From contig CAYLHG010000002.1 in NCBI GenBank assembly GCA_964383495.1, positions 62,001 to 126,000 on the forward strand: a stretch of 64,000 nt of DNA, read 5' to 3'. This stretch comes from CAWKDC01 sp964383495. GTDB lineage: Bacteria > Pseudomonadota > Gammaproteobacteria > JABCZS01. Made by a program: the position numbers and the translations under genes. This document shows positions 16,757 to 25,237 of the stretch, piece after piece. Below the pieces are notes generated by a model. That model was not told where the DNA came from. It did not search any database and saw nothing but the letters and a program-made list of their open reading frames with translations. Every line of letters begins with the position of its first letter. The stretch's first letter is position 1.

Positions 16757-17472
16757 TTAATATCATTGTGAATGGCGCACATGGGCGCATGGGGCAAGAA
16801 ACAGTCAAAGCGGTGCAACAAGCGCCTGATTTAACGCTGATTGCTGCTCTTACACATTCAGACAATCTTTTGGAAAAAATAAAATCCATGAAGCCGGATG
16901 TTGTCGTTGATTTCACGACACCTGATAGTGTGTTTAAAAATACAAAAACCATTATTGAATGCAATGTGCGCCCCGTGATTGGAACAACTGGTTTAAGCCT
17001 TGCACAAATTGAAATATTACAAAAAATGTGCAGTGAAAAAAAATTAGGTGGTATTATTGCCCCTAATTTCTCATTAGGTGCATTGCTCATGATGAAAATG
17101 GCACAAATGGCTTCATCCTATTTCCCTGATGCAGAAATTATTGAATATCACCACACAGCAAAAAAAGATGCGCCTTCAGGAACAGCACTTAAAACAGCTC
17201 AGTTGATTGGAACGTCTAGAAAACAACCTCGTATCATGGTTGAAAATATAAATGCAGCACGGGGGATATCAGAAGCAGATGTGCCAATCCATTCGGTTAG
17301 ACTTCCTGGTTATGTGGCATCACAAACAGTTATTTTTGGGGGAAATCAAGAAACATTAACGATTCATCACAGCAGTACACATCGCGAAGCTTTCATGCCC
17401 GGCGTTTTAATGGCTTGCAGAAAAGTGATGACACTCCATGAAATGATCTACGGCTTAGAGCAATTACTTTAG
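16741..17472 (+). CDS. dapB: 4-hydroxy-tetrahydrodipicolinate reductase DapB
   Basis: A 243-residue enzyme of lysine and meso-diaminopimelate synthesis that reduces hydroxytetrahydrodipicolinate with NAD(P)H. The nucleotide-binding motif NGAHGRMG is at the N-terminus. The TTPDSVFKNTK region, the GTTGLS loop, the HHTAKKDAPSGTAL active-site block and the C-terminal HREAFMPGVLMACRKV segment are all intact. The ATG at 16741 lies within the end of yciK and gives the expected N-terminus; a longer frame from 16705 reads through yciK. The last 80 bases overlap the convergent ATP-grasp gene. Confidence 0.94.
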   Translation: MGGALINIIVNGAHGRMGQETVKAVQQAPDLTLIAALTHSDNLLEKIKSMKPDVVVDFTTPDSVFKNTKTIIECNVRPVIGTTGLSLAQIEILQKMCSEKKLGGIIAPNFSLGALLMMKMAQMASSYFPDAEIIEYHHTAKKDAPSGTALKTAQLIGTSRKQPRIMVENINAARGISEADVPIHSVRLPGYVASQTVIFGGNQETLTIHHSSTHREAFMPGVLMACRKVMTLHEMIYGLEQLL

Positions 17473-18637
17473 GATCGTTTTCAATATTCCAAGGGGCATT
17501 ATAAAAAATAGTTTGTTCCGGTTTCTTTTTGTAAAACCAATATTGCCATAAAAAATTTAAGCCCATCAGTGGCATCATTAAAGCTGGGATAGGATCATCC
17601 CAATTAAAAATAGCTTCTTTACTATTTCTAAAATAATAAAACCATGTTCTATATTTTTTTTTCACAGTACTACCTAATATTTGAACCATCGCAGCCTGCG
17701 TGATTTGTCGGGGTTTTTCAGGGCATATCAAATGCAACGATTGTAATTCAAAAAAATGCGAATCTATTTTATCTTGAGCTTCAATTAAATGTGCACCGTT
17801 AGTGACACGGGGATTACACTCAATCGCCCACAATGTACCGTCCTGCTTGCGAATTAAATCAAAACCTACCATGCCAGTAAATTGTGCCGCTTCTACAATC
17901 GTAGAAACAAAATCTAAAATAGCAGAATCATTAACGGCTTGAAAACAGACTGCCGCACCATTTTCACGATAAATATACAGTGGGCGATAGGCTGCATGGC
18001 AGCTTAGTTTCCCAGCGTGCGCAATACCAAATGTGCAAAAACCTTCCCCTATAATAAATTCTTGAACAAGTGAAGGAAAAATGGCTTTTTGAGATAATAA
18101 TTTTGCTTCTTGAGCGTTATTGATTTTTAATACATCAATGCCCCCACCTGTATAGCTAGGCTTTAAAATATGAGGGTAAGGTATTTCATTTTTTTCAATG
18201 CATGCTAAATATTCCGACTGAAGAGAAATCATTTTTGTCTCTGGAACATTTAATCCTAATGTATCCATCCACGTAATAAATTTTTGTTTATTGTTTAACG
18301 TATCAATAATAGCAATATCATCGCAAAAAACTTCTGCATATTCTGAGAATACTTCTTTGTATTTTGCAATGAAATAAACTTCATCGTAAGTGGGAATCAA
18401 ATAATCAATATGATGTGTTTTTAACAACTTGATTAACGCATCAACAAAACCTTTTTCATCATTCAAAGGACAAGGAATAACAAAGGCCTTCTTCACCGCT
18501 TTCGAAAAAGTACAAAAATGGAAACGCTGAGCTTCGGCGACATAAACTTCGTGGCCAAGAAGGTCTAGTTGCCTAGCTAACTCCAGGGTTGCAGGCCCTC
18601 GCCCGCCTGTCATCAGGATTCGTTTGCTACACAACAT
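17393..18637 (-). CDS. ATP-grasp domain protein
   Basis: A 414-residue protein with carbamoyl-phosphate-synthase-like ATP-grasp architecture. An N-terminal Rossmann-like segment (RILMTGGRGPATLELARQLD) is followed by an ATP-binding lobe (PHILKPSYTGGGIDVLKI, then LVQEFIIGEGF). The metal/ATP site is GMVGFDLIRKQDGTLWAIEC followed by NPRVTNGAHL, with the Glu and Asn in ECNPR. It should ligate a carboxylate to an amine or thiol; the substrate cannot be told. It begins 4 bases after the SDR gene, so it belongs to the same transcript. The C-terminal 80 residues are extra to the grasp fold and rich in Trp and Tyr. Confidence 0.8.
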   Translation of the reverse strand: MLCSKRILMTGGRGPATLELARQLDLLGHEVYVAEAQRFHFCTFSKAVKKAFVIPCPLNDEKGFVDALIKLLKTHHIDYLIPTYDEVYFIAKYKEVFSEYAEVFCDDIAIIDTLNNKQKFITWMDTLGLNVPETKMISLQSEYLACIEKNEIPYPHILKPSYTGGGIDVLKINNAQEAKLLSQKAIFPSLVQEFIIGEGFCTFGIAHAGKLSCHAAYRPLYIYRENGAAVCFQAVNDSAILDFVSTIVEAAQFTGMVGFDLIRKQDGTLWAIECNPRVTNGAHLIEAQDKIDSHFFELQSLHLICPEKPRQITQAAMVQILGSTVKKKYRTWFYYFRNSKEAIFNWDDPIPALMMPLMGLNFLWQYWFYKKKPEQTIFYNAPWNIENDPKVIALSRRSFHGVSSLFCKPLKRRA

Positions 18638-18641
18638 GCGC

Positions 18642-19466
18642 TTACTCCGTCAAAAAAAGATCTGGAAATAACCTAGTTCCTTGATTAACGGCATAATGAT
18701 CAAAGTCTTGAACCCCCTCTTCGCGTAATATGACTTCATCTACGCAAAAATGGCCTGTGAAACTTCTCGCGTCTCGGGTTAAAATCGCGTGAGCGGCATC
18801 CGCCACAATCTCAGGCTTGCGGCTAGCCTCTAGAATTTCCTTGGGAAAATTCACTTCAATCGCTGCAGTGGCAATCGTTGTTCTGGGCCATAAAGAATTG
18901 ACTGCTATCCCAAACGGCTTGAATTCTTCCGACATTCCCAGCGTGCACATGCTCATTCCATACTTTGACATGGTGTATGCCACGTGATCTTTAAACCAAT
19001 GCGCCTCCATGGCTAATGGGGGCGATAAATTTAAAATATGAGCATTTGATGACTGTTGAAGTAAAGGCAAGCAAGCTTGGGAGCAAGCATAGGTACCTCG
19101 CACGTTCACATTAAACATTAAATCAAAACGCTTCATAGGCGTGTTTGGCGTGTTCGTCATGGAAATAGCGCTGGCGTTATTAATTAAAATATCCAGGCCA
19201 CCAAACGTTGCTGCTACTTGCTTTATCACTTCGGCAATATTGGCGTCATCACGCACATCTAATTTACAAGCCAGCGCGCGGCCCCCTGCGGACTCTACTT
19301 CTTCTGCAACAGAATAAATTGTTCCCGGTAATTTCGGATGTGGTTCATCACTTTTTGCAGCTATCACAATATTAGCGCCATCTTTAGCCGCTCGCAAAGC
19401 GATAGCGCGGCCAATACCACGGCTTGCGCCTGTGATAAGAATCGTTTTATTTTTTAAAGAATGCAT
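18642..19466 (-). CDS. HSDL2-type short-chain dehydrogenase
   Basis: A 274-residue NAD(P)-dependent SDR. The cofactor motif is ITGASRGIGRAIALRAAKDG, the NNASA motif is present, and the active site reads ILNLSPPLAMEAHWFKDHVA followed by YTMSKYGM, with Ser, Tyr and Lys in place. The SPP...WFK...YTxSKYGMSM pattern and the ending SGHFCVDEVILREEGVQDFD are typical of hydroxysteroid-dehydrogenase-like protein 2 relatives, whose substrates are uncertain but lipid-related. The start has AAAGGAG 6 bases upstream and lies 10 bases after the acyltransferase fusion gene. Confidence 0.88.
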   Translation of the reverse strand: MHSLKNKTILITGASRGIGRAIALRAAKDGANIVIAAKSDEPHPKLPGTIYSVAEEVESAGGRALACKLDVRDDANIAEVIKQVAATFGGLDILINNASAISMTNTPNTPMKRFDLMFNVNVRGTYACSQACLPLLQQSSNAHILNLSPPLAMEAHWFKDHVAYTMSKYGMSMCTLGMSEEFKPFGIAVNSLWPRTTIATAAIEVNFPKEILEASRKPEIVADAAHAILTRDARSFTGHFCVDEVILREEGVQDFDHYAVNQGTRLFPDLFLTE

Positions 19467-19476
19467 CCTAGCTCCT

Positions 19477-22400
19477 TTAATTCTCGAAAAACAAAAAACC
19501 TTCGTCGTCGATCATAGCAGAAACACCTGTTGATATCCAACCTGTGGTATCTTCTAAAGGAGACATATTTTGATTATCTAAATATCCTAACATTCTGAAG
19601 GGTGTTTTTACCCACAATTCGCCTTTCTGTCCGTTTGGCAGCTCTTTTCCTGTTTCACGCGCAATAATCCGTACAGATACATAAGGTAAGGGTTGGCCCA
19701 ATGACCCTAATTTTGAGCCACGCTGTAAATGCCCTGGGGAACGCACATTCGGCGTATTCATTGAGATTGGCCCTAATTCTGGGATACCATATCCTTCTAA
19801 TAGCAACAACCCGAAACAATCTTGTAATTTTTGTAGAAATTCTGGTTCCATGGGCTCACCATAAGAAATAGCAAAACGAATGTAGCTGAAATCTTCTGGC
19901 TTAACATTATCGTAATAAGCACGATAAGTTTTTGCAGTGTCAAACAATACTGTCGCATGCGTCTTTCTTACATACGCTCCAATATCTTTAGGATTACGCG
20001 CAGGATCACCATAATAAAACACACCCATCCCTGATAATAATGGAAACCAAAAAGATCCCAATGATCCCATGCTTGTGTAAAACGGTACAACACCCATCAC
20101 ACGATCCCGGCTACTTACTTCATCAAATACTTGGCTAAAGCTTAACACAGGCGCAATCACTCCTTGATGCGATAATGCAATCGGCCTTTTTTCTTCTTCA
20201 TGGCTCCAAATAACCACTGCGGGATCTCGTGGATATTTGATAGGCAAATGCAATAAACGCAAAAACCAACCAGCAGGTAACAACAAGAGTAAATGAATAT
20301 AAAAAGGGTAAATAACAGGAATAGTTGCTGCCCATGCCTTAAAATCTTCTAACCCTGAAGGCTCTTTTCCACTCAATAATGTAATGCGATCTGCTGTAGT
20401 AAACACGTGTTTTAATTGCGCTTGTCTCATGTATTTTTCAAGTTTTTCGGGATCTTGTGACAATGGCAAATTAACAATCATTTTCCCTGAAAACATAATA
20501 GCTAAATTTAAAATGGTTGCATCCACACTGGGAGACATCCATACACCTATGCGATCAACATCTGAATATTGTTGTTGTAATCTTTTCGCCATGTGTACGC
20601 TTTTTGATAATAACATACCATAGCTCAATGTCGTCCCTGTATTATCTCCCACACCCAACTGCCACGCACGCCAACGTGTAGCTTGTAACAAACGAATGGG
20701 TAAAATATCATAACGAGATTGCGATCGCGACTGCGCTAATGCACTTAATTCTTGCACTGCTTGTCGCACTTCCCAAGCTTGACTGTTAGATGGCATAGGG
20801 CTACCAAAAGAAACACCTATTTCTATCGGAATCCGCCGGGGTAATTTCCAAAAAAATCTACCTTTTGAAAAAGAAAAAACACTATCCCATAGTTTATCTA
20901 AATGCACTGGAATAATCGGTGCATCTAATCCTTCCATAATACGTTCAAATCCACGCTTAAAAGGTAATAAATTCCCCGTACGCGTTATCCTACCTTCTGC
21001 AAAAATACACACTACATGTCCGGACAATACTGCTTCACGCGCTGCCATCAATGCTTCATCAACATTTTGGCCACTTTGAACAGGAATAGCATGTGCAATC
21101 CGCATAATCCAGTGGAAGGCTTTTATTTCATAATAACCACGGTACACTAAATAACGAATGAAGCGTGGCACAACTACCGTTAAAATCAAAGCATCAATAA
21201 ACGATACATGATTGCATACCAGCAACGCAGGCCCCGATGCCGGCACATTCTCTGGATTATAAACACGAACACGATAAATAGTATTCATGATTACAAATAA
21301 CGCAAAACGAATAAAAAATGCTGGCAACAAGTACATTGAAAACGCCGTTGCAGCTAACGCAATAATACCCCAAAATAAAAATATTTCAGAAGGTGTAAAC
21401 AATAAAATACGCTGCAAACCTAATGTGATAATCAATCCTAACGCCATCGCAGCATCGGAAAAGAAATTATTTGTCGCAATCAACCGCCCTTTTTGGCGTG
21501 GCTGTGGCAAATCTTGCAATAAAGCCTTCAATGGAACAATATAAAACCCTGTAAAAACACTCGATAATCCTAATAAAATATAAGTTCCTAAAATACCAGG
21601 CTCATACAACCCCACACAGGTAACGCCTACCGCCGTACCCAATAATCCCATCGGGATTAAACCATACTCGATGCGCTTCCCTGAAATGTACCCCGATAAT
21701 AAACTCCCCACACTGATACCTACTGCGGTCATCACCATCAATGCGCCTGTGCCCGCGTGTGTTGTATGCAAAACTTTCTCAGCATACATTAATAAATTCG
21801 TTTGAAATACCATGGCCAAACACCAAAAAAAACAAATTCCTGCCACCACTAAACTTAAAAATCGGTGCCCTTTTAAGATAGATACACCAGCAAGCACTTC
21901 TGCAAAAGGGCTCACATGAAATCTGCGCCGTTTTGCCTTCGCCACCACTTTTGGAATAAATAAACTCGTCCCAACACCTAGCAATGAAATCAGGATCAAC
22001 AGGCTTGAAATAACCCACATATGATGACGAAATAAATCTAATAATATTCCCGCCATTCCTCCGCCCAGGATCATGGCTACATACATGGACATTTCCATTA
22101 AACCATTGGCGCGCGATAATGCCTCACGCGGCATTAACTCGGGCACAACGCCATATTTGGCAGGGCTAAAAATAGTCGTTTGTGTAGCCATGGCAAATAC
22201 AACACCCAACCATAAAATATGGGACTCTCCGCCTAAAATATAGGCTGCCCAACCCATGCAACCTAACTCCAATATTTTTGCCGCTATCATCACACTGCGT
22301 TTACTGAATTTATCTGCCAAAAAACCCGCGTATCCAGAAAATAAAATACCCGGCAACAAGAAAATAAGTCCTGTCAATGAAATTGTTTCCCCATGCACGG

Positions 22401-22539
22401 CTGTTTCTACTAATAATAAAGAAACCAATAAACGATATAAATTGTCATTCAACGCACTCAAAAATTGCGTCGTTAAGAAAGCGACAAAACCTTTTTGGGC
22501 TAATATATCTCGATAAGAATGGGGTGAAGTTTCGTTCAT
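19477..22539 (-). CDS. LplT-PlsC-acyl-ligase fusion with degenerate ligase domain
   Basis: A 1020-residue inner-membrane protein combining three parts that are two genes (lplT and aas) in E. coli. Residues 1-410 are an MFS lysophospholipid-flippase-like domain (QFLSALNDNLYRLLVSLLLV). Residues 415-620 are a PlsC acyltransferase with NHVSFID (His444, Asp449) and FAEGRITRTGNLLPFKRGFE. Residues 630-1020 resemble an AMP-forming acyl-ligase, but the phosphate-binding loop is replaced by WSHEEEKRPIAL (778-789), the conserved TGD is TGV (1004-1006), and the protein stops where the C-terminal lid domain should begin. It may re-acylate lysophospholipids from another acyl donor. The ATG at 22539 is chosen since it starts the MFS domain; a GTG nine bases upstream is possible, and longer starts overlap the pilin gene. 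Confidence 0.85.
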   Translation of the reverse strand: MNETSPHSYRDILAQKGFVAFLTTQFLSALNDNLYRLLVSLLLVETAVHGETISLTGLIFLLPGILFSGYAGFLADKFSKRSVMIAAKILELGCMGWAAYILGGESHILWLGVVFAMATQTTIFSPAKYGVVPELMPREALSRANGLMEMSMYVAMILGGGMAGILLDLFRHHMWVISSLLILISLLGVGTSLFIPKVVAKAKRRRFHVSPFAEVLAGVSILKGHRFLSLVVAGICFFWCLAMVFQTNLLMYAEKVLHTTHAGTGALMVMTAVGISVGSLLSGYISGKRIEYGLIPMGLLGTAVGVTCVGLYEPGILGTYILLGLSSVFTGFYIVPLKALLQDLPQPRQKGRLIATNNFFSDAAMALGLIITLGLQRILLFTPSEIFLFWGIIALAATAFSMYLLPAFFIRFALFVIMNTIYRVRVYNPENVPASGPALLVCNHVSFIDALILTVVVPRFIRYLVYRGYYEIKAFHWIMRIAHAIPVQSGQNVDEALMAAREAVLSGHVVCIFAEGRITRTGNLLPFKRGFERIMEGLDAPIIPVHLDKLWDSVFSFSKGRFFWKLPRRIPIEIGVSFGSPMPSNSQAWEVRQAVQELSALAQSRSQSRYDILPIRLLQATRWRAWQLGVGDNTGTTLSYGMLLSKSVHMAKRLQQQYSDVDRIGVWMSPSVDATILNLAIMFSGKMIVNLPLSQDPEKLEKYMRQAQLKHVFTTADRITLLSGKEPSGLEDFKAWAATIPVIYPFYIHLLLLLPAGWFLRLLHLPIKYPRDPAVVIWSHEEEKRPIALSHQGVIAPVLSFSQVFDEVSSRDRVMGVVPFYTSMGSLGSFWFPLLSGMGVFYYGDPARNPKDIGAYVRKTHATVLFDTAKTYRAYYDNVKPEDFSYIRFAISYGEPMEPEFLQKLQDCFGLLLLEGYGIPELGPISMNTPNVRSPGHLQRGSKLGSLGQPLPYVSVRIIARETGKELPNGQKGELWVKTPFRMLGYLDNQNMSPLEDTTGWISTGVSAMIDDEGFLFFEN

Positions 22540-22583
22540 ATTTTGCACAGTTATGGTTGCTCCTTCAGCAATATCTCCCTGAA

Positions 22584-23039
22584 TTATATAACACGCCCTG
22601 ATAACTGCACGCACTGCTCTTTCTGACAACTCACCACCCACTGCTTTTTAAATAAAGTGCCTGAAGGATGGTAAGCCAATGCATTGAAGCGAAATAACCC
22701 GTGTTTAGGCAGGCTTTCCATGATAACATGGACTTCAACACCTGACGCATGTATGTCATGCCAAGCATGAGAAAATACTCGCCAGACTGGTAAAGCACTT
22801 TCAAGCCACGTATCTATTTGCCCCCACTGGATGCTGCCCCCCGGAAACGCTTGTGGCTTCAATGCAGCCTGTGATAATGCCATATCTGCAGCCCATGCAG
22901 TGCGCAACGCAACATCATGCCATTGATTTGCCCTTACAAGCTGTACTTGTTGATGACTAATATATGCAGCGCTCAAGGAAAGCAGCATAAGTATCCCAAG
23001 CACAGAATATAAAATATTCCCTTGATAATTATGGGGCAT
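22584..23039 (-). CDS. PilX-like minor pilin-associated protein
   Basis: A 151-residue protein with an N-terminal hydrophobic helix (NILYSVLGILMLLSLSAAYI) preceded by QG, which resembles PilX proteins (family start RGxxLvxsLlxLl). It lacks a classical prepilin GFTLxE motif, as PilX members often do. The ATG at 23039 overlaps the end of the upstream PilW-like gene by 11 bases. The remainder is a globular periplasmic domain with two Cys near the C-terminus (SCQKEQC). Identification rests on order after PilV-like and PilW-like genes and on the N-terminal helix. Confidence 0.65.
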   Translation of the reverse strand: MPHNYQGNILYSVLGILMLLSLSAAYISHQQVQLVRANQWHDVALRTAWAADMALSQAALKPQAFPGGSIQWGQIDTWLESALPVWRVFSHAWHDIHASGVEVHVIMESLPKHGLFRFNALAYHPSGTLFKKQWVVSCQKEQCVQLSGRVI

Positions 23040-23763
23040 TTTGTTTTCCCATCCATAGACCAATTTCTTCGCCAGCATATTTCACTGTTATTTTTAATAG
23101 TTCTCCTTCTTCTGCACAGCGAAACCCTTCTAATTTTTCCAGAATATTCACAGCATCCTGATACGGCGATAAAGATTTTTGCATAAGTGATAATCCTGTT
23201 TGACTTGGCTGTACATAAAATGCCACGACATGCCACATACTAGTCACTGCATAAGCTGGATATAATTGTTGTATTGAATGAAGTTGGGAGATTTCCTGCC
23301 AAAAAATATCTGCTTTTTGCCCGTCGGCTATCACCAACCAACCGGATACAGGCAATGGGCGCTTGGGCAATGCCATTTCTAAGATTAGCACATCTGTTCC
23401 AGGCGCTACCTTTCCTTGCAACATTGAAGGCAAAGGAGGCGACCATCCTTTCCCAGTTGCGCGATAAATAGATAATGCTTGTTCTGGCATGCGCGATCCT
23501 ATTATTTGCCCATGCATGTGAAGAGGAAAGTGGTTCGCTACAGATTGTATTCCTAAAAAACCTGCTTGAGCAACCAATGGCTCTAATCGTAATAATAATT
23601 GCCGAATAATATCGACGTGTTCAATTTCTTTTGTCACAGCATCTCCTGCTTTTTGTTGTATGATAAACATGCTTTCACATAGCATGAAAATGCTGACCAT
23701 GATTACCATGGTGATGGCACATTCTAGCAACGAAAACCCTCTGATTACTCTAATTTCCAACAC
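23029..23763 (-). CDS. PilW-like minor pilin
   Basis: A protein of about 244 residues with a clear type IV prepilin motif, RGFSLLECAITMVIMVSIFM, with Glu at +5 after the predicted PilD cleavage site. The long variable C-terminal part and the order PilV-like, PilW-like, PilX-like support PilW, one of the minor pilins that prime type IV pilus assembly. The start is uncertain: an AGGAGG sequence sits immediately before GTG (23763) and TTG (23760), both very close to it. Any start would overlap the end of the PilV-like gene. Confidence 0.75.
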   Translation of the reverse strand: MLEIRVIRGFSLLECAITMVIMVSIFMLCESMFIIQQKAGDAVTKEIEHVDIIRQLLLRLEPLVAQAGFLGIQSVANHFPLHMHGQIIGSRMPEQALSIYRATGKGWSPPLPSMLQGKVAPGTDVLILEMALPKRPLPVSGWLVIADGQKADIFWQEISQLHSIQQLYPAYAVTSMWHVVAFYVQPSQTGLSLMQKSLSPYQDAVNILEKLEGFRCAEEGELLKITVKYAGEEIGLWMGKQNAP

Positions 23764-24068
23764 CCTCCTTCGTTCCAACATATATGTATTGATTCTGTTG
23801 ATTGCCAATGAATATTTGTTTTTGCAGCGGGCACGAATTTTTCTAAACTATTTTCCCATTGTGAAACAGCAGATGCAGAATAAGCATGTTGAATATGCCG
23901 CGCACCAGAAACATGAATGAGCGTCCACGCATGTGCTTGCAATTTTTTTTGATGATGCAAAGATTTAATGTGCAATATTAATAATAATGAAAAAGCAATG
24001 CCAGCGCATAATAGCGCGACGATACATTGTAATAACGTATAACCGTTTTGGTTGATATGATATTTCAT
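23745..24068 (-). CDS. PilV-like minor pilin with Gln at +5
   Basis: A 107-residue pseudopilin-like protein. The N-terminus NGYTLLQCIVALLCAGIAFS has the prepilin cleavage Gly and hydrophobic helix, but the conserved Glu at +5 is Gln. A short C-terminal domain carries a Cys pair (CWNEGGCW). It is first in the PilV-PilW-PilX-like order and is preceded by a strong consensus promoter. FimT/FimU, PilY1 and PilE homologues, which usually accompany these genes, are not in the window. It could be a PilV or a GspI/GspK-like pseudopilin. Confidence 0.7.
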   Translation of the reverse strand: MKYHINQNGYTLLQCIVALLCAGIAFSLLLILHIKSLHHQKKLQAHAWTLIHVSGARHIQHAYSASAVSQWENSLEKFVPAAKTNIHWQSTESIHICWNEGGCWKLE

Positions 24069-24097
24069 TTTATTCTCTTCTTATTATTATTGAAATG

Positions 24098-24126
24098 ATT
24101 TTATGGTATCAAAATTAAAATGTCAA
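24098..24126 (-). promoter_or_regulatory. strong sigma-70-like promoter for the pilin-lipid gene run
   Basis: On the minus strand TTGACA (24126-24121) and TAAAAT (24103-24098) are separated by exactly 17 bases. Transcription would start near 24091, about 23 bases before the PilV-like ATG. The tight spacing of the genes down to 17393 suggests one transcript through pilins, the acyltransferase fusion, the SDR and the ATP-grasp gene. Confidence 0.7.
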
Positions 24127-24194
24127 CAAGATTTAATATATAAAAATTTATTTTTTAATAGCATAGCTGCAACCACACAGACCCCTATAGGCAA

Positions 24195-24227
24195 TCCCTA
24201 AAGCGCTCGGCTGAGCAGCTTTAGGGA
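24195..24227. repeat. nested inverted repeat after the cysteine-rich protein gene
   Basis: A 10-base outer stem (TCCCTAAAGC pairing with GCTTTAGGGA) encloses an inner 4-base hairpin GCTC-GGCT-GAGC. It lies 13 bases beyond the stop of the minus-strand Cys-rich gene. There is no U-run on either side, so it is a stable hairpin but not a classical intrinsic terminator. Confidence 0.6.
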
Positions 24228-24239
24228 CGCACGCCTTAC

Positions 24240-24902
24240 TTAATAAGGCGAATTTGGCTTAGAAATAGCCTTATACATCGCCGTACACTTTCTAGCGTCA
24301 AACCCTGTCACTTTTGGATATGGGCTAACGAATGGCTGGCTGAGTACACATCTTTCATCTCGACAGTCAAAGCCCTGTCCGCCGCAAGCAAAAGTTACTA
24401 CAGGAGTGCGCCCACTACCGTCAGCATTCGAGGGGTAAAAATAATCCCAGCTACCAGGCTCCATGTTGCCTTGGTTAGCGCCATCGCCACACTGTATTTC
24501 ACTAATTTCTAATGCTTGCCTCATATGCCATAAATCTTCATCGCTGGGCGAAGTTGTAGCTGCATGCACTGGATTTTTTTGATACCCACACCAATTTTGC
24601 TTTAACGCGTCATAATCGCCCGAACAATCATGACCGGACTCAATTTTGCCGTTTATACTTTTACCACCTTGCCCACAATTCTTAGCTTGTTGTCGATATT
24701 TTTTCTCCGCATCCTGATTACCCGCGCCCTTGCATAGATCTGCTGCAGCAGTAAGAGACTGTTTAAAATCCTTTTTTTTCGAAGCAGATATTTCTGCCCC
24801 CTGATAGCCACAGGACATGCTCTCAATCTTGCTAATAGGTTTCGCATGGCTTGTAGCAATCATTGTGAGTGTGATAATGGAAATAATTGAAACATTTTTC
24901 AT
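24240..24902 (-). CDS. secreted cysteine-rich protein, unknown
   Basis: A 220-residue protein with a typical signal peptide (KNVSIISIITLTMIATSHA, cleavage near residue 20). The mature part contains ten cysteines, enough for five disulfides, in a Gly/Lys/Asp-rich background. Examples are DLCKGAGNQ, KNCGQGGKS, HDCSGDYD, FACGGQGFDC and RDERC. No domain I recognise. It is probably periplasmic or exported and dependent on disulfide formation. It stands alone between the Xre regulator and the pilin run, on the same strand as both. A weak match to sporadic secreted proteins of intracellular bacteria cannot be excluded. Confidence 0.7.
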   Translation of the reverse strand: MKNVSIISIITLTMIATSHAKPISKIESMSCGYQGAEISASKKKDFKQSLTAAADLCKGAGNQDAEKKYRQQAKNCGQGGKSINGKIESGHDCSGDYDALKQNWCGYQKNPVHAATTSPSDEDLWHMRQALEISEIQCGDGANQGNMEPGSWDYFYPSNADGSGRTPVVTFACGGQGFDCRDERCVLSQPFVSPYPKVTGFDARKCTAMYKAISKPNSPY

Positions 24903-25019
24903 ACGATAATGTCCTAGAGATGGAAATTAATTTCAGTGTAGCCTATGCTCGAGAAAAAGCTATCGGATCAGGCATTACTTCTATGAAGTTAAACACAATA
25001 AAGCTAGAAAAGCGAATCA

Positions 25020-25226
25020 TCACTCTTCTTCAAACTCCAGCACGTCACCCGGTTGGCAACCAAGGTGCATGCAAATACTCTCTAGCGTGGAAAAACGAAT
25101 GGCCTTCGCTTTTCCCGTTTTTAAAATTGAGAGGTTTTGTGCTGTAATCCCCACTAAATCCGCTAACTCTTGCAGTTTCATTTTACGTTTGGCAAGCATC
25201 ACATCCAAATTTACAATAATTGGCAT
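25020..25226 (-). CDS. YozG-type Xre-family transcriptional regulator
   Basis: A 68-residue single-domain Cro/CI-type HTH protein. MPIIVNLDVMLAKRKMKLQE and ITAQNLSILKTGKAKAIRFS are hallmarks of the small conserved regulator that accompanies DUF2975 membrane proteins. The ATG at 25226 has a perfect AAAGGAG 6 bases upstream, so the longer frame to 25292 is rejected. It follows the DUF2975 gene by 11 bases and is surely co-transcribed. It may regulate its own operon. Confidence 0.92.
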   Translation of the reverse strand: MPIIVNLDVMLAKRKMKLQELADLVGITAQNLSILKTGKAKAIRFSTLESICMHLGCQPGDVLEFEEE

Positions 25227-25237
25227 ACAATTCTCCT

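Noticed and set aside
16602..17090. 162-codon minus-strand frame over yciK and dapB
   Set aside because: Completely covered by two well-supported plus-strand genes.
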